Below the pieces are notes generated by a model. That model did no database searches, was not told the DNA's origin, and saw nothing but the letters and a program-made list of their open reading frames with translations. Of a DNA stretch of 64,000 bases, positions 43,111-50,879 are shown piece by piece (within the stretch, counting starts at the first letter, position 1; each line of letters begins with the position of its first letter). This stretch comes from an uncultured Saprospiraceae bacterium (GTDB lineage: Bacteria > Bacteroidota > Bacteroidia > Chitinophagales > Saprospiraceae). The translations under genes were made by a program, and so were the position numbers. The stretch lies in assembly GCA_937941765.1 (NCBI GenBank), contig CALDGQ010000036.1, positions 1-64,000 on the forward strand, in the 5' to 3' direction.

Positions 43111-43875
43111 TTAGGTTGTTGGTTTAGCTGGTTTAGCCGTAGCACCTTCAACAGGTTTTTTAGCAGAGTCTTGTTTGTCCTTTGCTTTTCTTCTTTCTTC
43201 CAATCCTTCTTTTACACAATTAACTGCAAACTTAGTTACCATTTCGATAGACTTAGAAGCATCATCATTTGCTGGAATTGGATAATCCACTTGTGTAGGA
43301 TCAGAATTGGTGTCCACCATACCAAACGTACGCATTCCTAATTTGTTCGCTTCTGCCAATGCAATGTGCTCATGGTGAATATCCACAATGAAAATTGCAG
43401 CAGGAATACGATTTAGGTTAGCGATACCACCTAGTACTTTTTCCAATTTGTTACGCTCACGAGAAAGCGTCAACTTTTCCTTTTTAGTAATACTTGACAA
43501 TGAACCATCTGCTAACATCTTATCGATGCTGTTCATTTTCTTTACAGATTTTCTGATTGTCGCGAAGTTAGTCATCATTCCTCCCAACCATCTGTCGGTT
43601 ACGAATGGCATTCCTACACTTCTTGCAGATTCAGCAACCATCGTACGTGCTTGCTTCTTCGTTGCAACAAAAAGAATCTTTTTACCTGATTTTGCAATTT
43701 GCTTCAAAGCTTTTCCTGCTTTGTCCATGCAATCAGTTGTACGATTCAAGTCAATGATGTGGATTCCTTTTCTTTCCATAAAAATGTAAGGAAGCATTTT
43801 TGGATTCCACTTTTTTCTTTGGTGTCCGAAGTGTACTCCGGCATCCAATAATTCTTTATATGTTGGTGTATTCAT
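43111..43875 (-). CDS. rpsB: 30S ribosomal protein S2
   Basis: A 254-aa small-subunit protein. It shows the S2 signatures AGVHFGHQRKKWNPKMLPYIF near the N-terminus and DRWLGGMMTNFATI in the middle, then PAIFIVDIHHEHIALAEANKLG. The C-terminal tail (from about residue 228) is Lys/Ala/Pro-rich and probably disordered. It lies 36 bases after rpsI and 36 before tsf. Confidence 0.98.
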   Translation of the reverse strand: MNTPTYKELLDAGVHFGHQRKKWNPKMLPYIFMERKGIHIIDLNRTTDCMDKAGKALKQIAKSGKKILFVATKKQARTMVAESARSVGMPFVTDRWLGGMMTNFATIRKSVKKMNSIDKMLADGSLSSITKKEKLTLSRERNKLEKVLGGIANLNRIPAAIFIVDIHHEHIALAEANKLGMRTFGMVDTNSDPTQVDYPIPANDDASKSIEMVTKFAVNCVKEGLEERRKAKDKQDSAKKPVEGATAKPAKPTT

Positions 43876-43911
43876 ATCTTAATGAATTGAATAATTTTTT
43901 TAATAAACTGA

Positions 43912-44298
43912 TTAACGTTTTGAAAACTGGAAGCTCTTTCTTGCTTTAGGCTTACCATATTTCTTTCTTTCCACAACACGTGCATCACGTGTTAACATTT
44001 TCTGCGCTTTCAATGGCTTTCTGAAATCTTCATTCAACTTGGTGAATGCTTTTGAAATTGCCAAACGAATTGCATGAGCTTGACCTTTGAAACCACCACC
44101 TCTAACAACAACTTTCACATCATAGATGTTTTCAACTTCAAGGATACCGAAAGGTTCAGTAACATTGTATTGAATGTGCTTTTGAGGGAAGTAAGTTTTG
44201 TAGTCTTTACCATTTACGGTAATATTTCCAGTTCCTTTTGACAAGTATATTCTTGCTACTGAGGCTTTTCTTCTACCGGATGTATTTATGACGTCCAT
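43912..44298 (-). CDS. rpsI: 30S ribosomal protein S9
   Basis: A 128-aa protein with the S9 hallmarks: start INTSGRRKASVARIYL, central GGGFKGQAHAIRLAISKAF, and the basic C-terminus ending FQFSKR that reaches into the P site. It lies 20 bases after rplM in the same operon, the order found in nearly all bacteria. Confidence 0.98.
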   Translation of the reverse strand: MDVINTSGRRKASVARIYLSKGTGNITVNGKDYKTYFPQKHIQYNVTEPFGILEVENIYDVKVVVRGGGFKGQAHAIRLAISKAFTKLNEDFRKPLKAQKMLTRDARVVERKKYGKPKARKSFQFSKR

Positions 44299-44318
44299 AT
44301 ATTAATTGATTTTGAATT

Positions 44319-44759
44319 CTATTTTAAAACTTCAGGTTTTTGTGCACCATAAGGATGGTTAGGTCCAACAACAACAAACAATTTCTTGTACATTGCTCTA
44401 CCTAATTTGTTTTTCGGAAGCATTCCTTTCACTGCTCTTTCAACAATTGAGTAAGGCTTTTTAGCCATCAATTCTCTAGCAGTAATTGATTTTTGTCCAC
44501 CTGGATATAATGAATAGCTCAAATAAGTCTTTTGATCCATTTTATTTCCAGTGAATTTTACCTTTTCAGCATTGATGACAATGACATTATCGCCCGTATC
44601 AACGTGAGGTGTGTAAGATGGTTTGTGCTTACCTCTTAAGATATTTGCAACCTTTGAAGACAAACGACCAACAGTCTGATCCGTTGCATCAATGACATAC
44701 CATTTTCTTACGACATCTTCTTTTCTAGCTGACTTTGTTTTGTAACTTAAAGTATCCAC
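44319..44759 (-). CDS. rplM: 50S ribosomal protein L13
   Basis: A 146-aa large-subunit protein with the L13 signature region (WYVIDATDQTVGRLSSKVA, GKHKPSYTPHVDTGDNVIVINA, VKGMLPKNKLGRAMYKKL). It is the first gene of the rplM-rpsI-rpsB-tsf operon. Its promoter and a leader hairpin are seen at 44790-44853. Confidence 0.98.
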   Translation of the reverse strand: MDTLSYKTKSARKEDVVRKWYVIDATDQTVGRLSSKVANILRGKHKPSYTPHVDTGDNVIVINAEKVKFTGNKMDQKTYLSYSLYPGGQKSITARELMAKKPYSIVERAVKGMLPKNKLGRAMYKKLFVVVGPNHPYGAQKPEVLK

Positions 44760-44789
44760 TATTTTATGGTTTAATTATATTGTAAATCT

Positions 44790-44853
44790 GGTGCCATTTA
44801 AGCACCTTTTCTAAAGCGATTGCAAAGGTAAGTGCCAATCATAGATAAAACAA
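44790..44853 (-). promoter_or_regulatory. Promoter and leader hairpin of the rplM operon
   Basis: On the minus strand TTG (44851-44853), a 20-base spacer and TACCTTTG (44823-44830) form a near-ideal Bacteroidota promoter. The predicted leader of about 58 bases holds a perfect hairpin GGTGC-cattttaa-like loop-GCACC at 44790-44806, a possible target for autoregulation by L13. Confidence 0.7.
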
Positions 44854-44974
44854 GCATTTTGACAACAAATTTTACTTTTCAGTTTTATAAACGACTGATA
44901 ATCAGTAAAAAAATCGCACACTTTTTAAAAAGGTTGAGTTTTTAAGGTCAAAATATCCTCTATCATGTTGATAT

Positions 44975-45110
44975 GAAAGGCTAAAAAAACTCCAACGGAG
45001 CGAAATCAACTTTAATGGCTTACGCTCCTGTGGAGCTTGACGAATATTCGTGAAAATATAAGGGCGGTGCCCTTAACTGCTGCTTTTACCCCTTTGGGGA
45101 AGCGGGCTAA
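44975..45110. repeat. Chain of tight hairpins (family B repeat, copy 2 of the CTCC type)
   Basis: CTCC-aac-GGAG (44990-45000), GCTCC-tgt-GGAGC (45024-45036), AGGGC-ggt-GCCCT (45061-45073) and CCCC-ttt-GGGG (45089-45099). Two modules match those at 10182-10268 with stem bases changed in a compensating way. The element lies within the 505-base gap between the divergent rplM and fni genes; besides it and the rplM promoter only AT-rich sequence is seen. Confidence 0.78.
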
Positions 45111-45264
45111 TTTCTCTTATTAATTGAGGATAGCGCCTTTTTTCTCAATAATTTGAAGTTCACACAACTAATCGTAAATTATCAATGTTTATATTTTCAT
45201 TATCATCCCAATGATTTGCCCTAACTTTACATCTAATTAAAAAAGCTCCTACAGACCGATATTT

Positions 45265-46320
45265 ATGAGCAAAGAACTTGAAGACAAAATCACAAAACTT
45301 TTTTCCGATGAAGATCCAACCGCTTCTTCTCGAAAAAAAGATCACATCGATCTGGCTTTTAAATCACAGATTGAAATTGGTAATCTAGACCGTAGATTTT
45401 ATTACGAGCCTTTATTGTCTGCTCATCCTACTTCTAATAGTTATCCGCAACTTAATTTTTTGAACAAAGAAATGAAAGTGCCTATCTGGGTTTCTTCCAT
45501 GACTGGTGGTACCGGTGTCGCAAAAACTATCAATCAAAATCTAGCAAAAGCTTGTGGTGAATTCGGAATGGGAATGGGATTGGGTTCTTGTCGTTCACTG
45601 CTATATAGCAATGAAACGTTAGCGGATTTTGATGTCCGACATTTGATTACAGATGAATTTCCTTTGTACGCAAATTTGGGAGTTGCTCAGGTTGAAAAGT
45701 TGATCAAAAGCAATGAAGTTTTTTTGGTAAATGAATTGTTAAGTAAATTGAAAGCAGATGGGCTAATTATTCATGTCAATCCTTTTCAAGAATGGTTACA
45801 ACCTGAAGGAGATCGATTTGAAGAATCACCAATAGATACGATTAAGGAAATTTTGAAGACTGCCAATTTTCCAATCATCGTCAAAGAAGTCGGACAAGGA
45901 ATGGGAATAGAAAGTTTGAAAGCGCTTTTTGAATTACCAATTGCTGCAGTCGATTTCGCGGCAAGTGGTGGAACTAATTTTTCTAATGTGGAATTGCTTC
46001 GTAGTGATGTTGCAAAACAAGAGACTTTCAGTAACTTAGGAATGATTGGACATACCGCTGATGAAATGGTAGATTATTCCAATCAAATTTTAAAAGACTC
46101 CACTAATACCATTAAATGTAAGGAAGTAATCATCTCAGGAGGTGTCAAGAACTTTTTGGATGGATACTATCTTATTAATAAATTAGCGTTTACTTCAGTA
46201 TATGGTCAAGCATCCGGTTTTTTGAAACACTCGATGGGCGATTATACTGAACTAAAAGAATATGTAGAAGCACAGATTGCAGGACTTGAAATTGCAAATG
46301 CTTACTTAAAGGTTAGATGA
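45265..46320 (+). CDS. fni: Type 2 isopentenyl-diphosphate delta-isomerase
   Basis: A 351-aa FMN-dependent TIM-barrel enzyme that interconverts IPP and DMAPP. The family blocks are visible: RKKDHIDLAF near the start, VSSMTGGTG (FMN/substrate loop), GMGLGSCRS, ANLGVAQ, HVNPFQEWLQPEGDR, IVKEVGQGM and VDFAASGGTNF. It heads a set of mevalonate-pathway genes with mvaA and the GHMP kinase, so this organism makes isoprenoids by the mevalonate route. A weak promoter (TAACTTTA) is at 45222-45229. A family A palindrome begins right after the stop. Confidence 0.95.
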   Translation: MSKELEDKITKLFSDEDPTASSRKKDHIDLAFKSQIEIGNLDRRFYYEPLLSAHPTSNSYPQLNFLNKEMKVPIWVSSMTGGTGVAKTINQNLAKACGEFGMGMGLGSCRSLLYSNETLADFDVRHLITDEFPLYANLGVAQVEKLIKSNEVFLVNELLSKLKADGLIIHVNPFQEWLQPEGDRFEESPIDTIKEILKTANFPIIVKEVGQGMGIESLKALFELPIAAVDFAASGGTNFSNVELLRSDVAKQETFSNLGMIGHTADEMVDYSNQILKDSTNTIKCKEVIISGGVKNFLDGYYLINKLAFTSVYGQASGFLKHSMGDYTELKEYVEAQIAGLEIANAYLKVR

Positions 46321-46466
46321 TGTTTGATTTGTTGATGTATGATATGTTGATGTATGATTTATGATATGATCGTCAGTACGCGAGCACACGTAAGCGCACG
46401 TATCAACGTCATATTATACATCATAAATCATACATCGTAAATCAAAATCATACACCATACATCAAA
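46321..46466. repeat. Family A palindrome with CGCGAGCAC loop
   Basis: Arms about 46321-46372 and 46409-46466 are imperfect complements built from repeats of TGTATGAT/ATCATACA. The 36-base loop reads CGTCAGTACGCGAGCACACG and on, with the core CGCGAGCAC (46379-46387), one base from the CGCGAGCTC core of 22758, 36830 and 40455. The left end touches the fni stop codon. Confidence 0.82.
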
Positions 46467-46517
46467 ATAATACAAGAACTTATCAAAACCGCTAAGCGAT
46501 TAAGAAAAATTAAATAA

Positions 46518-47852
46518 ATGAGTCGTTCGATATCAGGATTTTCAAAAATGTCGAAGCGTAAAAAACTTCGTTGGATTGTGGAGAATTTCTTCAAAGATCC
46601 TGAAAACGTGATGCAAGAACTCATCAGTTACTGGCATAAAAATGAAGAGTCCCAAAAGATTTTCGACGGCTTTAGTGAAAATACGATCAGTAATTATTTC
46701 CTGCCTTATGGTGTTGCCCCGAATTTTGTAATCAATGGGAAGACCTATGTTGTTCCTATGGTGATTGAGGAAAGCTCAGTAGTTGCAGCAGCATCAAGTG
46801 CAGCTAAATTTTGGATGGAACGAGGTGGTTTTCAAGTGGATGTTTTATCTATGACGAAAGTTGGTCAAGTGCACTTCAATTGGTCTGGAGATAAAGAAAA
46901 GTTGTTACGTGTCTGGGATGAGTTGAAAGAGACGTTGATGAAAGATACGGAATCACTAACAGAAAACATGCGAAATCGTGGTGGTGGTATTTTAGCAATT
47001 GAATTGTTGGATTTTACAAAACAAGAAGCGAATTACTACCAGCTAAAAGCGGATTTTGATACTTGCGATTCTATGGGTGCGAATTTTATCAATTCCATTT
47101 TAGAATCCTTTAGTAAATCGCTCATCGGTTTTTTTAAACGCCACTCCATTTTTAATGAAGCAGAAAGAAAGGTGGAAATTATCATGTCTATTCTTTCCAA
47201 TTATACACCAGAATGTTTAGTCCGTGCAAAAGTAGAATGTCCAGTTGCTGATTTAGGAAAATTTCCAGATAATATGTCGGCTGAAACATTTGCTAAGAAA
47301 TTCTATCAAGCCATCCGCATCGCACACATAGATCCTTTTCGTGCAGCAACTCATAACAAAGGAATCTTCAATGGTATTGACGCAGTTGTGGTTGCAACTG
47401 CAAATGATTTCCGTGCAATCGAAGCATGTGGGCATACCTATGCCGCCAAAGATGGTCAATATAAAAGCCTAAGTCATTGTACTGTTGAAAATGGCAACTT
47501 TAAATTTTGGTTAGATCTTCCAATCGCATTAGGAACGGTTGGCGGATTGACAAAATTACATCCTATTGCTAAACGCTCACTTGAGTTATTAGGTAACCCG
47601 GATGCAGAGGAGTTAATGAAAATTATTGCTTCAACTGGACTTGCTCAAAATTTTGCTGCCATCAAATCCCTTGTCACTACAGGCATCCAAAAAGGGCACA
47701 TGAAAATGCATCTTGCCAACATTCTAAATACTTTCAAAGCAACCGATGCTGAAGCTGAAAAAGCAACTCAGCATTTTGAAAAAGAGGTGGTGTCTGTTTC
47801 GTCAGTAAGAGAGTTTTTGGAATCTATTCGTGGTCAATCAGTTACTTCGTAG
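46518..47852 (+). CDS. mvaA: Hydroxymethylglutaryl-CoA reductase, class II (degradative-type family)
   Basis: A 444-aa class II HMG-CoA reductase. Motifs: MVIEESSVVAAASSAAKFW (active-site Glu), DSMGANFIN (nucleotide-binding), THNKGIFNGIDAVVVATANDFRA (catalytic Lys region), and GTVGGLTKLHPIAKRS. A C-terminal segment (GHMKMHLANIL) holds the catalytic His. Family names say 'degradative', but beside fni and a GHMP kinase the enzyme most likely works in the biosynthetic direction, making mevalonate. The downstream 113-base tandem repeat separates it from the kinase gene. Confidence 0.95.
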   Translation: MSRSISGFSKMSKRKKLRWIVENFFKDPENVMQELISYWHKNEESQKIFDGFSENTISNYFLPYGVAPNFVINGKTYVVPMVIEESSVVAAASSAAKFWMERGGFQVDVLSMTKVGQVHFNWSGDKEKLLRVWDELKETLMKDTESLTENMRNRGGGILAIELLDFTKQEANYYQLKADFDTCDSMGANFINSILESFSKSLIGFFKRHSIFNEAERKVEIIMSILSNYTPECLVRAKVECPVADLGKFPDNMSAETFAKKFYQAIRIAHIDPFRAATHNKGIFNGIDAVVVATANDFRAIEACGHTYAAKDGQYKSLSHCTVENGNFKFWLDLPIALGTVGGLTKLHPIAKRSLELLGNPDAEELMKIIASTGLAQNFAAIKSLVTTGIQKGHMKMHLANILNTFKATDAEAEKATQHFEKEVVSVSSVREFLESIRGQSVTS

Positions 47853-47863
47853 TTGTCTTGGCC

Positions 47864-48219
47864 ACACTGAAAGGGCTTCCGAACTTGCGAAAACTATAAT
47901 TTCAAAACGATACTCCATATTTCAATTGAAAGGCAATTTGCCCTTTCAGTGTTTGAGGTTGAGCCTTTATTTCAAATCACTAAAAGAGCAATCTTTTTTG
48001 AAAGGAAATTCTTACTAACATAAAAATTTGTCATTTTGATAGAAAGAGGAAAGCCCTTTCAGTGTTTGAGGTTAAGCCTTTATTTCACATCACTAAAAGG
48101 GCATTCTTTTTTGAAAGGAAATTCTTACTAACATAAAAATTTGTCATTTTGATAGAAAGAGGAAAGCCCTTTCAGTGCGAGCTACACTGAAAAAGAAAAA
48201 GAGGAAAGCCCTTTCAGTG
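47864..48219. repeat. 113-bp tandem repeat with CACTGAAAGGGC hairpin words
   Basis: Two full units, 47940-48052 and 48053-48165, differ at only four positions, all in their first half. A partial third unit (48166-48177, GCCCTTTCAGTG) follows, and GGAAAGCCCTTTCAGTG returns at 48203-48219. The complement CACTGAAAGGGC stands at 47865-47876, so the repeat ends can pair as hairpins. It fills the gap between mvaA and the GHMP kinase gene. Reading frames through it are low-complexity and not conserved between units. Confidence 0.92.
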
Positions 48220-48284
48220 AGATGTTAATGGTCAGTTGTCAACTAAATAAATGTGCAAAGCACTTTCAGCAAGAAACTTTCTTT

Positions 48285-48292
48285 TATCTTTG
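48285..48292 (+). promoter_or_regulatory. Promoter -7 element for the GHMP kinase gene
   Basis: TATCTTTG is a perfect TAnnTTTG. It would start transcription near 48298, about 33 bases before the expected start codon position at 48332. Confidence 0.65.
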
Positions 48293-48331
48293 TCCTCCAC
48301 ACAATTTACCACACACTAAAAAACACTGCAT

Positions 48332-49249
48332 ATCAAAAAGACATTCAAAGCAAACGGGAAATTGTTGCTCACAAGTGAATATTTTATACTTGATGGAGCA
48401 AAAGCAATTGCACTTCCAACTAAATTTGGTCAAACCATGACCGTCAAGGAGAGTGCTGGATCGGAACTAGTATGGAAAAGTTTGGACGAAAAAGGAGAAA
48501 TCTGGTTTGAAGGAAAATTCAATCTACTAGGATTTGATCCAATGGAAAGTACAGATGATGCTACCGCTCAATTTATCAAAAAGCTATTGAAAGCTTGTGT
48601 TCAAAATAGTCCAGAGTTTTTAGCGAAATGGAAAAAACTACGTGTTGAAACCAAAATGGATTTTCCTAGAGATTGGGGTTTAGGATCTAGTTCAACGGTG
48701 ATCCACATGGCTTCACAATGGGCAGAAGCCAATGCTTTTATGGTTTTCTTTCGGTTTCAAGATGGGTCCGGTTATGACATTGCATGTGCAGGAGCTGAAA
48801 GTCCAGTCGAATACCAATTGGTGGATGACTCTATCAAATTCACAGAAATAGAATTGGAAATTCCTTACAAAGACAATTTGTACTTTATCTACTCTGGTCA
48901 AAAACAAAACAGTGCAGATGCTGTTAAGATGTATAAAAAGTCGAAGGTTGATAAAAAATCAATTAGCGAAAAACTGACAGCAATCACGGACGCAATTTAT
49001 GATGCAAAAAAATTATCTGATTTCGAAAAACTGATTGATGAACATGAAGAGATTGTTTCTTCAGCATTAGGTTTGCCCAAAATAAAAGACGAACGTTTCT
49101 CAGATTATTGGGGAAGTGTGAAATCTTTAGGAGCATGGGGCGGAGATTTCGTTTTGGCAACTAGTGAAAAAGATAAGGACGAAGTGCAAAAATATTTTGC
49201 GGACAAAGGATGCGACGTTTGTCTCACTTATGATGAAATAATTCTTTAG
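48332..49249 (+). CDS. GYDIA-type GHMP kinase, mevalonate-pathway context
   Basis: About 305 aa if read from 48332. GHMP motifs: ATP-binding WGLGSSSTVIHMA and the family word SGYDIACAGAESPVEY, then the C-terminal WGGDFVLAT. The N-terminus KKTFKANGKLLLTSEYFILDGAKAIALP is typical of the family, but the codon where Met is expected (48332) is ATC; alternatives are CTG at 48326 or a TTG at 48362, which would remove the conserved GK. Fitting neighbours are fni and mvaA; the flavin reductase gene follows after one base. The exact substrate (mevalonate or phosphomevalonate) is unknown. Confidence 0.85.
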   Translation: MKKTFKANGKLLLTSEYFILDGAKAIALPTKFGQTMTVKESAGSELVWKSLDEKGEIWFEGKFNLLGFDPMESTDDATAQFIKKLLKACVQNSPEFLAKWKKLRVETKMDFPRDWGLGSSSTVIHMASQWAEANAFMVFFRFQDGSGYDIACAGAESPVEYQLVDDSIKFTEIELEIPYKDNLYFIYSGQKQNSADAVKMYKKSKVDKKSISEKLTAITDAIYDAKKLSDFEKLIDEHEEIVSSALGLPKIKDERFSDYWGSVKSLGAWGGDFVLATSEKDKDEVQKYFADKGCDVCLTYDEIIL

Positions 49250-49250
49250 T

Positions 49251-49976
49251 ATGGCCTGGAAATGGTATGATAGTATTGTTACCAAAATTGTAGATGAAAC
49301 ACCTACAACCAAACGGTTTTGGGTTGAAGTTCCTGAAGAAGAGAAAATTGATTTTATCCCTGGTCAATTTGTAACAATGGATTTACCTATTTCAGAAAAA
49401 CGTCTTAAGAGATGGCGCAGTTACTCCATTGCCAATGCGCCTGACAATTCCAATCAATTAGAATTTTGTATTGTCAAGTTAGAAGGTGGTGCAGCAACTA
49501 CTTACTTATTTGAAGAAATAAAAATCGGTTCTACTATTCGATTCAAAGGTCCTTCTGGTGGCTTTTGTTTGCCCAAAGAAATTAAGTCTGATCTGGTTTT
49601 GATTTGTACAGGAACGGGGGTTGCGCCATTTAGAAGTATGTTGCTAGATATTTATAACAATAAAAAGCCGCATCAAAATATTCACTTGATTTTTGGTACT
49701 CGTTTTGAAAATACCATTCTATATCGCGAAGAATTCAAAGCTATGAAAGAAAAAATGGAAGGCTTTGATTATACCATCGCTTTGTCTAGAGAAGAAAATT
49801 GGAAAGGACAAAAAGGCTATGTCCACGATATTTATATGGAAAAATACAAAGACGTCCATCCAAATCGACACTTCTATATTTGTGGTTGGAGCAACATGAT
49901 TGATGAAGCTGTTGCCAATCTTATTGTGAAGCTAGGGTATGATAAATCTCAAATTCATTATGAATTGTATGGATAA
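49251..49976 (+). CDS. Ferredoxin/flavodoxin-NADP reductase-like FAD oxidoreductase
   Basis: A 241-aa protein of the FNR superfamily. The FAD-binding motif RWRSYSIAN (RxYS type), the GPSGGFCL loop, the NAD(P)-binding ICTGTGVAPFRSM and the closing CGWSNMIDEA are in the expected order. It has no iron-sulfur domain, so it needs a separate electron acceptor. The start lies one base after the GHMP kinase stop, indicating co-transcription. A role as reductase for isoprenoid or Fe-S enzymes is conceivable from the neighbours but unproven. Confidence 0.88.
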   Translation: MAWKWYDSIVTKIVDETPTTKRFWVEVPEEEKIDFIPGQFVTMDLPISEKRLKRWRSYSIANAPDNSNQLEFCIVKLEGGAATTYLFEEIKIGSTIRFKGPSGGFCLPKEIKSDLVLICTGTGVAPFRSMLLDIYNNKKPHQNIHLIFGTRFENTILYREEFKAMKEKMEGFDYTIALSREENWKGQKGYVHDIYMEKYKDVHPNRHFYICGWSNMIDEAVANLIVKLGYDKSQIHYELYG

Positions 49977-49987
49977 GATTGTGTGAA

Positions 49988-50092
49988 ATTTAAAAGGTTC
50001 TTTGGCGAGACACCGAAACCAACTGAGAATTCATGTCCGTTCTTAGTGTTCCTTAGTGCTTTAGTGTCTTAGTGGTAAAGTACGTCCTCAAT
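49988..50092. repeat. Dispersed intergenic repeat (TTTGGCG hairpin plus CTTAGTG words)
   Basis: CTTTGGCG-AGACACCGAAA (49994-50012) resembles 38294-38312. It is followed by CTTAGTG-type words repeated four times (50041-50076) and GTGGTAAAGTACGTCCTC (50071-50088), similar to GTGGTAAAAATATGCCCTCC at 5861. A CTTAATG version occurs near 29391-29415. Non-coding. Confidence 0.6.
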
Positions 50093-50180
50093 TGCCGCCA
50101 AATTTAATTTTCTATTTTTAATTGTAAACATCTCACCTAGAAATGTGTTATCTTTATAGAATAATTCTAAATAAGAAATT

Positions 50181-50798
50181 ATGGAAGAAAAAGTAATAAC
50201 AACTAGCCCAGTAATCATATACACGGAGCAAACTCCAAATCCAGAATCATTGAAGTTCGTGACGTCACGAATGTTGTATCACGGTACTGCTGATTTCAGA
50301 ACAGAAGATTTGGCAAAAGAATGGTCTCCAATCGGAACTGAACTTTTCGAAATGCCATTTGTAAAAGGTGTTTATGTTTCTAATAACTTCGTGACCATCA
50401 CCAAAGAATTTAATTATTCATGGGATGATATCATGTTGAAAATTAAAGATTTCATCAAAGCTTATGTTCAAGATGGAAAGCCAATCTTAAAAGATGGTTT
50501 TGGAGAAGCGATGGAAAAATTGGAAGCTGAAAAAGGAGCAGGCTACGAATACACTGGTGATCAATTAGAAATTGTCAAAAAAATAAAAGAGTTAATCAAC
50601 ACTTACGTTAAACCTGCTGTCGAAATGGATGGTGGTAATATCGAGTTCAAAAATTTCAATGAAGGAATTGTAACAGTAGTATTACAAGGTTCTTGTAGTG
50701 GTTGTCCTTCATCCTCTGTAACTTTGAAGTCAGGTATTGAAGGGATGTTGAAACGTATGGTTCCTGAAGTGACGGAAGTGGTCGCTGAAATGGGATAG
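50181..50798 (+). CDS. Nfu/NifU-domain iron-sulfur cluster carrier
   Basis: A 205-aa protein. Residues ~10-100 are the Nfu N-terminal scaffold domain (YTEQTPNPESLKFV, VYVSNNFVTI). Residues ~125-205 are the NifU C-terminal domain with cluster-binding GSCSGCPSS (Cys172, Cys175). The two-domain form is that of mitochondrial NFU1 and Bacteroidota/proteobacterial Nfu, which hands [4Fe-4S] clusters to target enzymes. A one-mismatch -7 element (TATCTTTA) lies at 50150-50157, and a terminator follows at 50819, so it is transcribed alone. Confidence 0.93.
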   Translation: MEEKVITTSPVIIYTEQTPNPESLKFVTSRMLYHGTADFRTEDLAKEWSPIGTELFEMPFVKGVYVSNNFVTITKEFNYSWDDIMLKIKDFIKAYVQDGKPILKDGFGEAMEKLEAEKGAGYEYTGDQLEIVKKIKELINTYVKPAVEMDGGNIEFKNFNEGIVTVVLQGSCSGCPSSSVTLKSGIEGMLKRMVPEVTEVVAEMG

Positions 50799-50818
50799 AC
50801 TTCAATTCTTTAAACTAT

Positions 50819-50853
50819 AAAAGTCCTTTTCGCTGATGTGGAAAGGACTTTTT
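50819..50853 (+). terminator. Rho-independent terminator of the nfu gene
   Basis: AAAAGTCCTTTTC pairs with GAAAGGACTTTT, followed by TTTTT. About 20 bases after the stop. Confidence 0.92.
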
Positions 50854-50879
50854 TAATTCAATATTTGTACCTTCCCAAC

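Noticed and set aside
22729-46466. attC-type integron sites
   Set aside because: The palindromes lack the R/L box core GTTRRRY and there is no integrase gene or cassette arrangement.
47940-48177. CRISPR-like array
   Set aside because: Units are contiguous 113-base tandem copies with no spacers and no cas gene is near.
47830-48440. Short open frames across the 113-bp repeat
   Set aside because: Frames are not kept between the two repeat units and their translation is low-complexity.
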